A stretch of 5,644 nucleotides of DNA from Kiritimatiellales bacterium. GTDB lineage: Bacteria > Verrucomicrobiota > Kiritimatiellia > Kiritimatiellales > Pontiellaceae. The stretch covers positions 1 to 5,644 of the forward strand of contig DAOUQA010000141.1 in NCBI GenBank assembly GCA_030625905.1, read 5' to 3'. This document shows, one piece after another, positions 4,797-5,644 of the stretch. The notes under the pieces are model-generated. The model did not search any database. It saw only the letters and a list, made by a program, of their open reading frames with translations, and was not told the DNA's origin. Both the position numbers and the translations under genes were made by a program. Position 1 is the first letter of the stretch; each line of letters opens with the position of its first letter.

Positions 4797-5644
4797 ATGA
4801 ATATTTCATCCTATCTCAAACACAACCAAGCCCTCGTCGATGGCGCACTGAAGGATTGCCTGCCCACCGCGGGAACGCGCCCGGCCATCCTGCACGAAGC
4901 CATGCGCTACTGCGTCCTCAACGGCGGCAAGCGCATCCGCCCCATCCTATGCATCGCCACGGCCGAGGCCTTTGGCCAAAAGGCGCTAGTCCCGGGGATT
5001 TCCGTTGAACTTTTCCACTGCTCCACACTCATCCACGACGACCTGCCCTGCATGGATAACGACGGCCTGCGGCGCGGCATGCCGACCTGCCACATCAAAT
5101 TCGGCGAGGCCAACGCCGTGCTTACCGGCGATGCGCTGATGATCCACGCCTTCCAGCTACTGGCGGAACATGGAGACCCGCGCCTTTCCCTGGAGCTGGC
5201 AAAGGCCGCGGGTTCGATGGGGGTCATTGCCGGGCAGGTGGAGGATCTCGCGGCCGAAGGGAAGGAACCCAACGCCGACCTGATCAAGTTTATCCACATG
5301 AACAAAACCGCCATCCTGATCCGCGCCGCCATCCGCATGGGTGCCCTCGCAGGGGGTGCCGGAGAGGACGAATTGGTGATTCTGAGTGGCTTTGGCGAAA
5401 AGATCGGCCTCGCCTTCCAGATCGAAGACGATATTCTCGATGAAACCTCTACCGATGACATTCTTGGAAAGCCGGCTGGATCCGACCTAGAACAGCACAA
5501 GCTAACCTATCCCGCCGTCCACGGCATGGAAGCTTCGCGTGCCAAGGCTCGGGAACTGACCGCCGAAGCGGTTGCCGCGCTGGATCCCCTCTCCCGAAAC
5601 ACTGAGGCTCTGCGCGCCATTGCAAATCATCTCATGAACCGGGA
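4797..5644 (+). CDS. ispA: Polyprenyl diphosphate synthase (FPP/GGPP synthase, IspA type), 3' end cut by window
   Basis: 282 codons are visible and the frame is open at the right edge; family members are about 290-300 residues, so only a short tail is missing. The cytoplasmic enzyme condenses IPP with allylic diphosphates to make C15 or C20 chains for quinones, carotenoids, undecaprenyl and other isoprenoids. Motifs: GGKRIRP (43-49, IPP binding), first Asp-rich motif DDLPCMD (81-87, bacterial type with two extra residues) followed by LRRG (91-94), GQVEDLAAEGK (146-156), K170-T171, second Asp-rich motif QIEDDILD (208-215) and GKPAGSDLEQHKLTYP (224-239). The residue five before the first Asp is Ser76, where E. 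coli IspA has Tyr; a small side chain there is associated with longer products, so GGPP synthase is possible. No Shine-Dalgarno is visible before ATG 4797; the start is the only one giving the family N-terminus, and a TGA closes the frame four codons upstream. Translation may depend on the small gene just before it. Confidence 0.93.
   Translation, partial: MNISSYLKHNQALVDGALKDCLPTAGTRPAILHEAMRYCVLNGGKRIRPILCIATAEAFGQKALVPGISVELFHCSTLIHDDLPCMDNDGLRRGMPTCHIKFGEANAVLTGDALMIHAFQLLAEHGDPRLSLELAKAAGSMGVIAGQVEDLAAEGKEPNADLIKFIHMNKTAILIRAAIRMGALAGGAGEDELVILSGFGEKIGLAFQIEDDILDETSTDDILGKPAGSDLEQHKLTYPAVHGMEASRAKARELTAEAVAALDPLSRNTEALRAIANHLMNR

Noticed and set aside
1..5644. CRISPR arrays, tRNA or rRNA genes, insertion sequences, phage or toxin genes
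   Set aside because: No regularly spaced repeats, cloverleaf with CCA end, rRNA signature, transposase motif or defence-type protein was found on either strand.

Overview
The window reads as bacterial chromosome of moderately high G+C (above 50% by eye; intergenic stretches are more A+T-rich). It carries three recognisable protein genes: pyruvate,phosphate dikinase (minus strand), a secreted beta-propeller protein (plus strand) and a polyprenyl diphosphate synthase that runs off the right edge (plus strand). The signal-peptide propeller protein ends in a domain that looks like part of a TolC-type outer-membrane protein, which suggests a Gram-negative cell. PPDK fits PPi-dependent glycolysis or gluconeogenesis, as in many anaerobes. 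A PVC-type (e.g. Kiritimatiellota) or Omnitrophota-like bacterium would suit, but that is a guess from protein style and not proven by the sequence.

Layout. Positions 1-93 hold a strong symmetrical terminator hairpin (44-68) just past the ppdK stop; nothing else is assignable there. ppdK fills 94-2847 on the minus strand. The 264-base gap 2848-3111 is a divergent control region: a plus-strand promoter with perfect -35 and near-perfect -10 (2971-2999), a candidate minus-strand promoter for ppdK (2881-2909) and a leader of about 105 nt before the propeller gene (3112-4569). The gap 4570-4712 is not empty: 4575-4642 can fold into a pseudoknotted three-way structure in which almost every base is used, followed by a perfect 10-bp hairpin (4651-4674). 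Then comes a 23-codon gene (4713-4784) with a good ribosome binding site, whose start is the hallmark N-terminus of FmdB-type zinc-ribbon proteins. The prenyl synthase begins 12 bases later in the same frame, without a visible Shine-Dalgarno of its own.

How the parts fit. ppdK and the propeller gene are divergent, each with its own promoter, and need not be functionally related. The tiny zinc-ribbon gene and the prenyl synthase look like one translation unit, the first possibly supplying ribosomes to the second. The structured element between the propeller stop and this unit is the most unusual thing in the window: it has the strand order of an HDV-type double pseudoknot but lacks the residues expected for that ribozyme, so its identity is open.
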